Origin: Pediococcus acidilactici
GTDB lineage: Bacteria; Bacillota; Bacilli; Lactobacillales; Lactobacillaceae
Direction of reading: 5' to 3'
Assembly (NCBI GenBank): GCA_024970065.1
Contig: CP103908.1
Span: forward strand, 1,931,188 to 1,995,187
DNA: 64,000 bases
Shown here: piece after piece, positions 34,564-44,888 of the stretch
Layout of the letters: every line of letters begins with the position of its first letter
Position numbering within the stretch: position 1 is the stretch's first letter
Program-made: the position numbers and the translations under genes
The notes under the pieces: model-generated
What the model saw: only the letters and a program-made list of their open reading frames with translations
Database searches by the model: none
Told to the model about the DNA's origin: nothing

Positions 34564-37500
34564 TTATTGAATTTCCACTAATTTTCCAATAGAAAGCAGG
34601 TAAAGGTACTTTTCTTGTACCGGCTTACCCAAAATATTGCTCAGGGCTTGCGCGTACAAGTTGACCTGACCTTGGTAACGGTCAATCACTTTTTGAATTC
34701 CTTGTTGCGGGCTGCCTGGGAGTACAAAGTCAGTTTTGTAATCTAGTAAGATCACCCGCTCATCAAGTTCGAAATACGCGTCAATAATCCCGTGAATTAA
34801 CACGTCCTGATCGCCAACCACGTTCGGAAATAAGCCCTTGGCTGGCAATAGCAGGGAGAAGGCTTCTTCACGGTGCACCTGATCCGGGTGCGCCAACATT
34901 AACTGCCCCAGTTCACTTTCAAAGAAGTCCAAAATGCTGTTGACCCGGATTCGCTTAGCGACAGGCTCTTCTAACACCCGGTTCATCACTAGTTCGCGAA
35001 TCTTTTCTTCGATTACCGCCTCGGTGACCGGTTCTCGTAAGTCGAGTTGTTGCAAAATTAAGTGGGTCGCCGTTCCGATTTCGGTAGGTTTAGGCTGGCT
35101 AACTTCACTCATAAAACGAGGCGACATTAGCTGGTCCGTAACAAACCGTTTTTGGGGGCGTAGGTTTTGGTTGCGATCAACCGCACTAAAGTCCATCTCT
35201 AACTTATCGGGATCATCGAAAACTCGTTTAATTTCCGAAACCGACTGGTAAGCCGTCGTTTGAGTCGCTTCAATATCGTGATATTTGAAGTTCAGAATTG
35301 CCCGAATTTGGTCCGCATCGTTAATATCACTATCCAGGTCGACTTTTTCTAAAGTGGGTGGGGGCCCCTGTTCAATTCCCGTATCGGAACGTTGTCCAGC
35401 CAGTAAATCAGCGCGATTAACGACCTTCAATTTAACTTCAATTTCGGCGGCAGCATCCAATTTACGTGAACTAACCTCGGGATAGTCCGCTGCAACGGAC
35501 GGTACTCGCATGATTGCCATCCCGATCCAATCGAGGAAGTTTTTTGCCTTCCCACGTTCAGCTTCCGGCAAAAGCAACTCACCAGTATCAGCTGCTTGCG
35601 CCCATTTTTCTAATGTCGGGGTAGCAGACTTCAACGCTCCGGTAATAATTAACTTTTGTTGCGCCCGAGTTAAAGCAACGTAGAGCACCCGCAGCTCTTC
35701 GGCGAGCATTTTGCGTTGTCGTACGTCAATAATCCAGTTTTTTTGCATCGTGTCGACTTCGATGCGGTGCACAAAGTCCTTCACGGTAATTCCCATCCCC
35801 GCGTCCCGATCCAGTACGTACCGGCCTTTAGTATCACTACTATTAAATCCGTGGTCCGCATCGATCAGGAACACGATTGGAAACTCCAACCCTTTACTAC
35901 TATGAATGGTCATCAATTTTACGGCTTCCGTATCGGTAACTACCGGGTTTTCCGCCAAATCCTTATTCTTTTCGCGCATCTTCTCTACGAAACGCACAAA
36001 TTGGAATAGTCCTTTAAAACTGGATTCCTCATAGCTTTGAGCGCGGTCGTATAACGCGTGGAGGTTATTTTGCCGTTGGGGACCGTCCGGCATCCCTCCC
36101 ACGTAGTCTAAATAGCCGGTCTCTTGATAAATTTCCCAGAGCAAATCCACCAGCGTACATTGTTGGGAAAGCTTTCGGAAATGTTCCAATTGGCCTAAAA
36201 ATTGGTCAATTTTGCGTTTTAAGTTGGCTTGAAATTCATTTTGGTAGTCAATCTTAAACTCATTTTGGAAATAGAGCACCGATTCAAAATAATGCCCATT
36301 TTTCTTAGTAATGCGCAAGAAAGCAAGCTCATTTTCATCAAGTCCCACAATTGGGGAACGTAATACCGCCGCTAGCGGAATGTCCTGGTAAGGGTTATCG
36401 ATGATTTTCAAGAGGGCCATCATAATCGAAACTTCCGTCGTCTGAAAATAATCCTGAGCGTTGCTAACTTCAATTGGAATACCGTACTTTTTGAAGGTAT
36501 CAACAATATTAAGGTTATTGTTACCTGTAGAATGCAATAGCGCAATGTCACTATACTTTAACGGCCGCATTTCCTGCGTATCCCGGTCATAGACTTTGGT
36601 TTGATCCGCGAATAATCGTTTGATCCGCTGGGCGATCATTTGTAACTGACCGTCGTTTTTATCAGTAATTATTGCGCCCGGTTCTTGGTCAGCCTGACTT
36701 TCGTTTTGCTGGTCGTCAAATAAAAGCACTTCGGTATTATTCTGAACTTCAGCGGGGTAGTACTTAGCACCGAACTTTAGCTGTGCGTCAGCATCGTAGG
36801 CAATCTCTCCCACCGCCTGATCCATAACTTGGTTAAAGATTAAGTTGGTAAAGTCGTCAACGTTTTGCATAGAACGGAAATTTTCTGCCAAAATAATCCG
36901 TTCATCCGGCTGTCCAGATTGCTTAAAGCGTTGGTTCTTACTAATAAACAAACTCGGATCCGCCATCCGAAACGCATAGATCGATTGTTTAACGTCCCCC
37001 ACCATGAACATATTGCCAGGATCTTTGCGAGCTACCGCAGTCAAAATTGTCTCTTGTAGTGGGTTAATATCCTGGTATTCATCAACAATTACTTCGTTAA
37101 ATTTCTCCTGGAAGTTTCGTCGAACTGCCTGACCCTCTTCGGACTGGTTTTGCAAAATTTGAAGAGCAAAATGTTCCAAATCACTAAAGTCCAAAGAACG
37201 CCGAGTTAATTTTTCTTGTAAAAAGCGCTCCGAGAATTGCTGCTGAACTTCAATTAACTTCAGCATTAGTTCCCGCGCGTCTTTAAAAATCGCAATCAAC
37301 TGGTCATTTTTTAATTTAAAGTAACGCTCTACCAGCCCATTAAATTCAGCTTTAAATTCGTTGCGTACCGACTTTGCCGTTAAATTAAATTCCTGAACTT
37401 CAGGCTTCTTTCCCCGCGGAAGTTGGGCAAACTTGAAGTTAACCATCGCTTGTTGTAACGCATCCCAATTTGGTTGATCAAACTGGTCGATAATGGCTTT

Positions 37501-38280
37501 CAACCCGGCCACCTCTGCTTGAAAGTTAGCAGCCGCTTTTTGTAAAGGTTCGCCACCGTTAATGGCTTGTTCCGTGAGGTTTAAATCCGTCTGGTAAATT
37601 TGGATCAGCTGCGTTTTTACCTTGGCTAGCAGCTTTTTTACGAAATCCATCTCCATAACTTGGTCAGTTTGTACTTCATAATTATTGGCAATTTTAGTTA
37701 GCCACGCATCGGGATCAGGGTTAGCATTGGCGAATTCGAATAAATCCAGCATTAGTTCCTGTAACCCCGCGTCAGAACGGTCGTTAGAAAAGTTACGGGT
37801 TAGGCGCGCAAATTGTCCGTCCTCGTCACTTTCGTATAATTCCTCCCGCAAATCGGCCCAAACCTGCTCTTTTAGCAATTCACTTTCCGTCGGGTCCATA
37901 ATCCGAAAAGCTGGGTCAAGGTCAATTACGTAGTAGTAATTGCGAATCACCGCCATACAAAAGGCGTGTAACGTACTGATGTTGGCGTTATTTAGCTTAC
38001 TTAACTGCAGCGATAGGTGGTTTTGTAAATCGGCGTCGTTAACTTCACTGATTTTTTTCATAATCGCCGCCCGAATTCGTTCCTTCATTTCGGCAGCTGC
38101 GGCTTCGGTGAAGGTCACCACCAAAAGGCGATCCACGTCTTCCCCGTTAATTATCTTTTGGATTACCCGTTCAACTAAAACCGAGGTCTTTCCCGATCCG
38201 GCGGAGGCTGAAACTAAAATATTGTGCCCCGAACTATCGATTGCTTGTTGTTGACTAGGCGTGTAAGTTCTAGTTGCCAT
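34564..38280 (-). CDS. rexA: ATP-dependent helicase/nuclease subunit A (AddA/RexA)
   Basis: This is the large helicase-nuclease subunit for double-strand break repair and RecA loading. The 1238-residue protein has Walker A in SASAGSGKTSVLVE, helicase motifs II to VI (DEYQDIN; GDVKQSIYAFR; VALTRAQQ), and a C-terminal RecB-type nuclease (HGIIDAYFEL, LLDYKTDF). I choose the ATG at 38280 (MATRTYTP), which overlaps the rexB stop by 11 bp, rather than a longer frame. Eight TGAASTTCA copies lie in rexA and rexB together. Confidence 0.97.
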   Translation of the reverse strand: MATRTYTPSQQQAIDSSGHNILVSASAGSGKTSVLVERVIQKIINGEDVDRLLVVTFTEAAAAEMKERIRAAIMKKISEVNDADLQNHLSLQLSKLNNANISTLHAFCMAVIRNYYYVIDLDPAFRIMDPTESELLKEQVWADLREELYESDEDGQFARLTRNFSNDRSDAGLQELMLDLFEFANANPDPDAWLTKIANNYEVQTDQVMEMDFVKKLLAKVKTQLIQIYQTDLNLTEQAINGGEPLQKAAANFQAEVAGLKAIIDQFDQPNWDALQQAMVNFKFAQLPRGKKPEVQEFNLTAKSVRNEFKAEFNGLVERYFKLKNDQLIAIFKDARELMLKLIEVQQQFSERFLQEKLTRRSLDFSDLEHFALQILQNQSEEGQAVRRNFQEKFNEVIVDEYQDINPLQETILTAVARKDPGNMFMVGDVKQSIYAFRMADPSLFISKNQRFKQSGQPDERIILAENFRSMQNVDDFTNLIFNQVMDQAVGEIAYDADAQLKFGAKYYPAEVQNNTEVLLFDDQQNESQADQEPGAIITDKNDGQLQMIAQRIKRLFADQTKVYDRDTQEMRPLKYSDIALLHSTGNNNLNIVDTFKKYGIPIEVSNAQDYFQTTEVSIMMALLKIIDNPYQDIPLAAVLRSPIVGLDENELAFLRITKKNGHYFESVLYFQNEFKIDYQNEFQANLKRKIDQFLGQLEHFRKLSQQCTLVDLLWEIYQETGYLDYVGGMPDGPQRQNNLHALYDRAQSYEESSFKGLFQFVRFVEKMREKNKDLAENPVVTDTEAVKLMTIHSSKGLEFPIVFLIDADHGFNSSDTKGRYVLDRDAGMGITVKDFVHRIEVDTMQKNWIIDVRQRKMLAEELRVLYVALTRAQQKLIITGALKSATPTLEKWAQAADTGELLLPEAERGKAKNFLDWIGMAIMRVPSVAADYPEVSSRKLDAAAEIEVKLKVVNRADLLAGQRSDTGIEQGPPPTLEKVDLDSDINDADQIRAILNFKYHDIEATQTTAYQSVSEIKRVFDDPDKLEMDFSAVDRNQNLRPQKRFVTDQLMSPRFMSEVSQPKPTEIGTATHLILQQLDLREPVTEAVIEEKIRELVMNRVLEEPVAKRIRVNSILDFFESELGQLMLAHPDQVHREEAFSLLLPAKGLFPNVVGDQDVLIHGIIDAYFELDERVILLDYKTDFVLPGSPQQGIQKVIDRYQGQVNLYAQALSNILGKPVQEKYLYLLSIGKLVEIQ

Positions 38281-41200
38281 TCTTCTTGCGTTCCTCCTCA
38301 ATCTTCTTTAAGACCGTTTCTTTATCGAGTTTTTCTAAGACCCGGTAATTATTTTCCGGCAGCATTGCGTCAAATTGCATAATTTCCTTGTATGGCGAGT
38401 ATTCCAACGCGGTCGTCCGGTCTGGCCATTGCACAGGGTTCAAATCGACCTCCCCGCTAAAGATTCGTTGTCCGGCCTCGATGACCTTTTCCTCAGCATG
38501 TTTAATCAAATCCTGAAGTTCAGTTTCACTAACCACGTTATTTAAACTAGCCTTAGTTAAACTGCCGCTCTTGGTGAAATCAAATGGATAAACGGCCGAC
38601 TTCCCATTCTCGGCAACTGTTTTATCAATTTCCTTTAGTAACTCTTCATTGTTGAGGATAAACCCGTTCAACGAGAACTTCTTAAAGAGGGCTTGCTGTA
38701 ATTGATCTTCATCCTGAACTTTCAAATCGGTAGCCTTTAGCAACGGATCTTGGAAAATCATGTACAGGGCACTCGATAAGCGCGCCTGTTCGTGTGGATC
38801 AATCCGTTGACGGTTTTGCTGTACGACGTCCAAATACAGAAGCATCTGCATTGCCAGCCCGTAGTAGGCATCCGCAAAGTCAAACTTCCGGGTGCTTGAT
38901 TTGTAGTCAACCACTCCTAAGTAAGGTTGACCTTCAATATTAATCTTGTCGATTCGGTCAATTTTACCGCGGACGTTAACTTCTTGTTTTTCGTTGACTT
39001 TGAAGTTCAGCGCCGGTAGTCCTTCCTTTAACCCAATCTGTCCAAACATCTGCTCCGAAGCAATCGGCCGCATTCTAGTCCGGGCTAATTGTTTAAAAAT
39101 CGCGGTAACCATGGTTTCTACGGTGCGGTCTAGTTGTTTTCTCAAATAGCCCATCCGGTAGGTCCCATTAAATTGGTCAAATTGCGAATCTTGACGCATG
39201 GTCTCTAAAACCCGCTGGGTAACTTGTTTAATCTGCTTTTCGTTAACTTCATTGAAGTTCAAATCCGCTTGGGTAATGATTTTCACTAAATTATCCATTG
39301 CCGCATGGAAGTACTGACCCGTATCGGCTGGGCTTAAATCTGCCGTTTCCCGCTCTTGGAGTTTCAACCCGTACTTCAAGAAGTACGAATACTCGTTGCG
39401 GAAAAATTCTTCAAGTTTAGAAACCGAAGCGTAAATTTTATCCCCGTATAATTCGGTAACGATGGCTGGTTTCAGCTTCCGGGGAACGTTCTTGTAACTT
39501 AAACTACCCATCAAGCGATCGGTTAGGTCGTGCCAACGACCAGCCTCCAAGATGCTATAGATCAAATTCCATCGTGCATCTGCCGGTTGCTTGCTTTCCT
39601 TCATGGAACGTGCGTACTGAACCAGATGGCTCAACGTACTTCGCTTTGAACCAATAAACGGTTGAATGAGGGGCTGGTCTACTGCTGGACGACTAGGCAA
39701 GCATTGAACTTCAATTTCAAAGTACGTCTTAATGCGGTCCACGTATGGCGATATTTTAAAATTGCTGCCGTCGTTACCACGTTTAGGATAGGTAAAGATC
39801 AACCGTTGGGAACCAATCATAAAGGTCAGGTAGTTCAAGTAAGGTTCTTGGCGCATTTGTCGTTCGTTGCTCATTTTAAGAAACTGATCGTCCTCAAGTT
39901 GGTCACTAACTTGCGCCTTCCCTTCCTGGCTCAAGAAGTCGTTGTCCTGGATTTGTTCGGGCATGGCCCGGTCGGTCGCGCCAATGATGAAGACCACCTT
40001 ACGATCCATCATCTGTACCATGCCACTTTCTGAAATTAAAACTTGGTCCAGGGTGGAAGGAATTTGGGAATAAGTTGCATTTTCAAATCCTGCGTTTAAT
40101 AACCCGATGAAATTGTTAGGATCAAACGGCTGATCACCTAAAATGTCGACAAATTCATCGAGCATCATCACGAAGGTTTCCCAAGTTTGTTCCGGCTCGG
40201 CGGCTTTGGCTAAGTTGCCATCTTCAATCCACTGGTCTCGCCAAGCAAGCAACCATTGGTCAACGTGGTTGCGCATTAAGAATTGATACAACGCTTTGGC
40301 TGCTGTAGCACCATCTTCGGCAACTGCCAGCTGGTTAAAAAACGGGGTGACCGTTTTCACCACGTAGTCCTTAATCTCGTTAATCCGTCTGTTAATTTCC
40401 CGTTCCTCGTCAGTTTGCTGGTCCATATCAACGTCGTTAAAACGCTGGTACTGCCACGGAGCCTTTTGAAGCCACTTATTTCCATAAATCCCCTGACGCA
40501 GAACGTAATTTTCCGTAATGTGGACGCTTTTAACAAAATCCTTACCATCCGGATCGGCATCATTTTCGGGCCGTAGGAGGCCGGTTTTCAACAAACGCAT
40601 GACGTCTTCATAACGATAGTGCCGTTTTTGAATATCAAATAACGCGTTGATCAACTCTAGCAACGGATGATTCTTCATCGCCACTTGCATATCGTAAAAA
40701 ATGGGAATATCGAACTGGTCAAAAATTGGCTTAATAATCGTGTCGTAGTCACTTAAATGACGGGCCAAAACCGAAAAATCAGAGAAGTTTAGGCGGTCAT
40801 CTTTGGTCATCATTTGCCGAATCGCCGTGGCCACGTGTTCTACCTCAGCGTATCGACTATTAAACTCGAGTATTTCCACACTATTATTTTGCTCATGTCG
40901 ATTGGTGGTAGCCCGCTTACCTTGAGTAGAGGAAACCCAGTACTGCTCTAATTTTCTTAGGTCGTCATTCACTCGACTTTGCGTGATCAATTGCGGTGAA
41001 GCCACTGAAATCTTGTTTTCACGGGCCCATTCATTTATTTTGAAAAATAATTTTTCATTTTCAAAAAACAAACTATTTTCTGAAAGCTTTTCATTAATCG
41101 GGTTTCGGTCCATTACTAAGTCGATTATCACGGTTGCGTTAGCCTTAATTAACGTCTGAATTAAATTGAGTTCTTCAGCGGTAAAATTAGAAAAACCACT

Positions 41201-41836
41201 AATGATAAAGCTTTGCGAACTTAGATCCATTTTTGCAAGCCGCGCAGTTAACGCCCGTAAGATATCACTATTGTCTACGAACTTCTGTTGAATTGCTTCA
41301 TCGTAAGCCGTATAAATGATGTTCAGATCGTGTAACTTAGCCATTAAATCTAATTGGGGGTCTTCCTTTTCAGCCAGCTGGTCAATAATTTGACTTAAAT
41401 TTTCGGGACTAACGTTTCCTTGCTTAAATTCGGCTAACTGACTTGTAATTTCTTGGATTAACCCTAACTGCGCATCAATGTTATCAAATAAAAGTAACTC
41501 TTCCTGGTGCTCAGCAATGATTCGGTATAGCAACATGCTCGTACTTGAACTAGTTAAGCGTGGGTATTGGTAAATGCTGCTATTACGCAAAAAGAACCAT
41601 GCTAACCGGCTAATAGATAAAATTTGAACGTCTTTCTCGGCAAAAACTGGCCCTGTAGAAGAACTTTTTGCTCGCAGTTTTTGCAGCAATTGAATTTCAG
41701 ATTGAAACTTAATATGGTTAGGCACTAAATAATAGACTTTACGTTGTTTTTGCCGTTGCTGAAGTTCAATCACCGTTTCAGCAACCGCATCTAAATGATC
41801 GACACTTGCCGGTCCGTACATAAATTTAAGTGGCAT
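38270..41836 (-). CDS. rexB: ATP-dependent nuclease subunit B (RexB/AddB)
   Basis: RexB forms the AddAB/RexAB enzyme with the next gene. The 1188-residue protein has an inactivated helicase-like domain and a C-terminal RecB-type nuclease (GVVDYKSST, then Gln/Tyr motif YYGLAMQMLLYLD). It lacks a Walker A motif (N terminus reads MYGPASVDHL) and lacks the four Cys of the AddB iron-sulphur cluster, which marks the RexB version known from lactic acid bacteria. It lies upstream of rexA and overlaps its start. Confidence 0.94.
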   Translation of the reverse strand: MPLKFMYGPASVDHLDAVAETVIELQQRQKQRKVYYLVPNHIKFQSEIQLLQKLRAKSSSTGPVFAEKDVQILSISRLAWFFLRNSSIYQYPRLTSSSTSMLLYRIIAEHQEELLLFDNIDAQLGLIQEITSQLAEFKQGNVSPENLSQIIDQLAEKEDPQLDLMAKLHDLNIIYTAYDEAIQQKFVDNSDILRALTARLAKMDLSSQSFIISGFSNFTAEELNLIQTLIKANATVIIDLVMDRNPINEKLSENSLFFENEKLFFKINEWARENKISVASPQLITQSRVNDDLRKLEQYWVSSTQGKRATTNRHEQNNSVEILEFNSRYAEVEHVATAIRQMMTKDDRLNFSDFSVLARHLSDYDTIIKPIFDQFDIPIFYDMQVAMKNHPLLELINALFDIQKRHYRYEDVMRLLKTGLLRPENDADPDGKDFVKSVHITENYVLRQGIYGNKWLQKAPWQYQRFNDVDMDQQTDEEREINRRINEIKDYVVKTVTPFFNQLAVAEDGATAAKALYQFLMRNHVDQWLLAWRDQWIEDGNLAKAAEPEQTWETFVMMLDEFVDILGDQPFDPNNFIGLLNAGFENATYSQIPSTLDQVLISESGMVQMMDRKVVFIIGATDRAMPEQIQDNDFLSQEGKAQVSDQLEDDQFLKMSNERQMRQEPYLNYLTFMIGSQRLIFTYPKRGNDGSNFKISPYVDRIKTYFEIEVQCLPSRPAVDQPLIQPFIGSKRSTLSHLVQYARSMKESKQPADARWNLIYSILEAGRWHDLTDRLMGSLSYKNVPRKLKPAIVTELYGDKIYASVSKLEEFFRNEYSYFLKYGLKLQERETADLSPADTGQYFHAAMDNLVKIITQADLNFNEVNEKQIKQVTQRVLETMRQDSQFDQFNGTYRMGYLRKQLDRTVETMVTAIFKQLARTRMRPIASEQMFGQIGLKEGLPALNFKVNEKQEVNVRGKIDRIDKINIEGQPYLGVVDYKSSTRKFDFADAYYGLAMQMLLYLDVVQQNRQRIDPHEQARLSSALYMIFQDPLLKATDLKVQDEDQLQQALFKKFSLNGFILNNEELLKEIDKTVAENGKSAVYPFDFTKSGSLTKASLNNVVSETELQDLIKHAEEKVIEAGQRIFSGEVDLNPVQWPDRTTALEYSPYKEIMQFDAMLPENNYRVLEKLDKETVLKKIEEERKKNGN

Positions 41837-41845
41837 AGTTCCTCC

Positions 41846-42379
41846 TTATTGGGGTTGTGAAATTCCCACCGACTGGTTTTGGTACTCTTCCGTTAAAATT
41901 GCTCGTTCAATAACCTTAGCCACCGCGCTTGTACCAACTTCCTTAACAGTAATCGGTTGGCCTTCAGGAGTGATAACTAAATCATTGTTCTGAACTTCAT
42001 TTTTAACTTCAACTGGCCGTAAGATGCTGTAGGGTAGCTCGGTTTCGTCGACTAATTTGGCTACGTACTTAACTTCCAATAACAGTTCTTTAAGGTCCTG
42101 AACTTCAATCCAAGTTGGATTGATCTCAGCATCCATTCCAGCGGTCGCCAGCAAAACGATCTTATTCACTTGGAGAGTTTGCTCTTCTAACCGGTCCACC
42201 ACCGTCTCAAATTCTTCATCCATCCCCAGGTGTAACAAGTCAACGTATAGGACGTCGTAGCTGCCCGTTGCTTCCTGAACTTCAGCAGTCGTAACCGAAA
42301 ATTCTGATAAAGCATTTAGGTCCTCGACCACCGTTTGGGATACGGGGCGATCCATTCCGATTGCTAGTATTTTCATCAT
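41846..42379 (-). CDS. NAD(P)-binding/NmrA-like short protein
   Basis: The 177-residue protein starts MMKILAIGMDRPVSQ and contains the LPYSILRPVEV motif seen in NmrA/atypical SDR-type NAD(P)-binding proteins. The glycine-rich dinucleotide motif near the N terminus (GMDRPVSQ) is degenerate, so cofactor binding is uncertain. It is about half the length of typical members. It lies 10 bp ahead of rexB and may be in its operon. Three copies of TGAACTTCA lie inside this short gene. Confidence 0.6.
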   Translation of the reverse strand: MMKILAIGMDRPVSQTVVEDLNALSEFSVTTAEVQEATGSYDVLYVDLLHLGMDEEFETVVDRLEEQTLQVNKIVLLATAGMDAEINPTWIEVQDLKELLLEVKYVAKLVDETELPYSILRPVEVKNEVQNNDLVITPEGQPITVKEVGTSAVAKVIERAILTEEYQNQSVGISQPQ

Positions 42380-42535
42380 ATTCTCCTTTTAAAACCTCTT
42401 TTTACCATTATAGAACGGATTCACCCTTTCTCCAATTTTATCGATTATTAGTTTTTTGCTGCGCCGTCCACGTAGCCCGAGTTGTTGAAATATTTTTTAT
42501 GTGTTAAAATTTCAAACAAATTAAATGGACCCAAG

Positions 42536-42598
42536 CCTATATAATGTCTTAATCTGGTTGACAGTTTCTACCCAACGCCGTAAATGTTGGACTATAGG
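42536..42598 (+). promoter_or_regulatory. Purine riboswitch (guanine/xanthine class)
   Basis: The 63-nt element has the purine aptamer pattern: closing stem CCTATA/CTATAGG, the loop cores TAATCTGG, TTTCTACC, CCGTAAAT and the junction GGACTATA. The residue that pairs with the ligand is C (in GACTA), so it should bind guanine or hypoxanthine rather than adenine. It precedes an NCS2 purine permease. Confidence 0.92.
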
Positions 42599-42626
42599 AA
42601 TTTTTAACTTACATAATCAGAAACCG

Positions 42627-42744
42627 GCTGGGAAATGAGCTAGTCAGTCTGCCTGACACACCGATTTGGAGCACCTTTTTAGGTGGCCAATCCATTTCGG
42701 TGACGCCTTCGCAAACTGCTAACCCCTCATGTCCCAGCTTTTTT
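42627..42744 (+). terminator. Riboswitch-linked terminator
   Basis: The arms GCTGGGAAATGAG and CTCATGTCCCAGC (one mismatch) enclose inner hairpins and are followed by six T, in the expression platform between the purine aptamer and the permease gene. Confidence 0.75.
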
Positions 42745-42832
42745 AATTGTAGTTTGTAATTCCCCAAGCTACCTGTTTTATAGGCTCGCTTTCATAACTT
42801 TTGAAAATATATGAAAACGAGGTATGTATTTT

Positions 42833-44155
42833 ATGAAAACTAATGATTCATACGCTGACGCGCCGATTACCGAGATCACCCCGCAATTAACCGAGGGTAA
42901 GGCTGCGGTATTAGGCTTTCAGCACCTCTTAGCAATGTACTCTGGCGACGTTATCGTTCCCCTGTTAATCGGGGGCTTTTTACATTTTAGCGCCGCTCAA
43001 ATGACCTATTTGGTGTCCATCGACATTTTCATGTGTGGAATTGCCACCCTTTTGCAAATCAGAACCACCCCGCTCACCGGAATCGGGCTTCCGGTTGTCC
43101 TTGGTTGCGCTATCCAATCGGTTCAACCGTTAGAACGAATCGGCGGGGGGCTGGGCATTACGGCAATGTATGGTGCAATTATTGCCTCCGGGCTCTTCGT
43201 CATCTTGGTTGCCGGACTTTTCTCTAAGATCCGCGGACTTTTCCCGCCCATCGTAACCGGCTCAATTATTACCGTGATTGGCTTCACCTTGATTCCAGTT
43301 GCCTTTGAAGACATCGGTGGGGGAAACCCCGCCGCCCAATCGTACGGTGATCTTAAGAATCTGCTAGTCGGCTTAATTACCGTAGCCGTAATTGTGATGA
43401 TCAACGTCTGGGCCCGTGGTTTTATGCGTTCTATTGCGGTTCTGATTGGAATCTTAGTGGGAACCGGAATTGCTGCTTTATTAGGAATGGTGTCGTTTGC
43501 GCCCGTTTTACAAGCAAGCTGGTTCCATTTTCCGCGCCCCTTCTATTTTGGAGTTCCCACCTTCAACCTCTCAGCAATTTTAACGATGATTATGGTGACC
43601 CTCACTACGATGATTGAATCTACCGGCGTGTTTTTTGCCCTCGGTGATTTGGTTGGAAAAGAGATTACCCAGAATGACCTAAAACGAGGCTACCGGGCTG
43701 AAGGAGTTGCCGCCATCTTGGGTGGTATTTTTAACACCTTTCCTTACTCGACTTTTTCCGAAAACGTTGGTGTTTTACAACTTTCCGGCGTTAAGAGTCG
43801 CAAACCGCTTTACTACGCTGCGGGATTTCTAATTTTACTAGGTCTTTTACCAAAAGCTGGTGCCATGGCAACAATTATCCCATCAAGCGTCCTTGGGGGT
43901 GCCATGTTAGTAATGTTTGGCATCGTCGGAATTCAAGGAATCCGGATTCTTCAAAAGGTTGATTTCAACCAAACTAAGGATATCTTGATTAGTGCCTTAT
44001 CGATCGGAATGGGCTTGGGTTCAACCGTAGATCCGCAAATCTATCGGGCCTTGCCACAAGCTTGCCAAATGCTTCTGACGAACGGAATTGTAGTTGCCAG
44101 CATTACTGCCGTAGTTCTCAACTTACTATTCAACGGTTACGATTCTTCGCGATAA
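42833..44155 (+). CDS. Xanthine/uracil-type nucleobase permease (NCS2)
   Basis: This is a nucleobase:cation symporter-2 with about 14 helices. The family motifs are LAMYSGDVIVPLL near the N terminus, QRxG-like GIGLPVVLGCAIQSV, the SxTxxxxG-like EGVAAILGGIFNTFPYSTFSENVG region and FGIVGIQGIRILQ. I use the ATG at 42833 (440 residues) because the ATG three codons before it is only one base from the GAGG. It is under the purine riboswitch, so it probably imports xanthine or guanine. Confidence 0.93.
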   Translation: MKTNDSYADAPITEITPQLTEGKAAVLGFQHLLAMYSGDVIVPLLIGGFLHFSAAQMTYLVSIDIFMCGIATLLQIRTTPLTGIGLPVVLGCAIQSVQPLERIGGGLGITAMYGAIIASGLFVILVAGLFSKIRGLFPPIVTGSIITVIGFTLIPVAFEDIGGGNPAAQSYGDLKNLLVGLITVAVIVMINVWARGFMRSIAVLIGILVGTGIAALLGMVSFAPVLQASWFHFPRPFYFGVPTFNLSAILTMIMVTLTTMIESTGVFFALGDLVGKEITQNDLKRGYRAEGVAAILGGIFNTFPYSTFSENVGVLQLSGVKSRKPLYYAAGFLILLGLLPKAGAMATIIPSSVLGGAMLVMFGIVGIQGIRILQKVDFNQTKDILISALSIGMGLGSTVDPQIYRALPQACQMLLTNGIVVASITAVVLNLLFNGYDSSR

Positions 44156-44199
44156 TTGTTCTCCGCTAATTATGCTAAAATTAAGTTAAATTGAAGTTA

Positions 44200-44292
44200 A
44201 TGTCAGTGAATGAAACGACCGACCCACCTAGTTTAAGGTGCGCCGTTCTCCGCCTTAGCGATGTCGCTTCGTTCTTGGCATTTTTCTTTTAG
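44200..44292 (+). terminator. Structured leader/terminator before tag
   Basis: The arms GAATGAAACGAC and GTCGCTTCGTTC pair (one mismatch, one G-T) and enclose two small hairpins. A T-rich run follows. It probably ends the permease transcript; whether it also controls tag is unclear. It matches no riboswitch class that I know. Confidence 0.5.
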
Positions 44293-44308
44293 GATGGAGA
44301 ATTTAACG

Positions 44309-44875
44309 ATGGAAAATAATTTTATTTGTACTTGGGCACGGGACACCTCGCCATTGATGCAAGCTTATCACGCTAACGAATGGGGCCAAGTTTCCCACGA
44401 TGACCGTTACATGTTTGAAATGCTCTCACTGGAAGGTTACCAAGCTGGGCTTAGTTGGAACACGATTCTTAATAAACGGGCTGCCTTTAAAGAATCCTTC
44501 GCTAACTTTGAGGTCGCTAAGGTTGCCCAAATGACGGATGCTGACGTGGAAAAGCTCATGCAAAATCCAGCTATTTTACGGCATCGCGGTAAATTAAAAG
44601 CCACCATTATGAACGCCCAGGCCTTTATGCGGGTCCAGGCGGAGTTTGGCAGCTTTGATAAATATATTTGGCAATTTGTTAACGGCCGGCAAATCAACGA
44701 CCACATCCGGATTCCAGAAGAAATTCACGCACAAACGCCATTGTCCGCTAAAATTTCTACAGACTTAAAGCAACGGGGGTTTAAGTTTGTGGGACCGGTC
44801 ATTGTCTATTCGTTCATGCAAGCAATTGGTTTAATTAACGACCACGAAATTGAATGCATGTATAACCCTGGATAA
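44309..44875 (+). CDS. tag: DNA-3-methyladenine glycosylase I (Tag)
   Basis: Tag excises 3-methyladenine from alkylated DNA. The 188-residue protein has the zinc-binding Cys in CTWARD, His in YHANEWG and the C-terminal HEIEC pair, and the core motif LEGYQAGLSWNTIL. The ATG at 44309 has GGATGGAG nine bases upstream; earlier ATGs in frame lack a site. The SGNH gene starts 13 bases after its stop, so the two genes probably share a transcript. Confidence 0.96.
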   Translation: MENNFICTWARDTSPLMQAYHANEWGQVSHDDRYMFEMLSLEGYQAGLSWNTILNKRAAFKESFANFEVAKVAQMTDADVEKLMQNPAILRHRGKLKATIMNAQAFMRVQAEFGSFDKYIWQFVNGRQINDHIRIPEEIHAQTPLSAKISTDLKQRGFKFVGPVIVYSFMQAIGLINDHEIECMYNPG

Positions 44876-44888
44876 GGAGGTCGTTGCT

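Noticed and set aside
39662..40033. A 123-residue frame antisense to rexB
   Set aside because: The opposite strand holds a full-length conserved gene; the frame is a shadow.
34564..41836. TGAASTTCA as the Chi site of RexAB
   Set aside because: Chi sites act in one orientation and are skewed along the replication strand. This motif is its own reverse complement apart from the centre, so it cannot be oriented.
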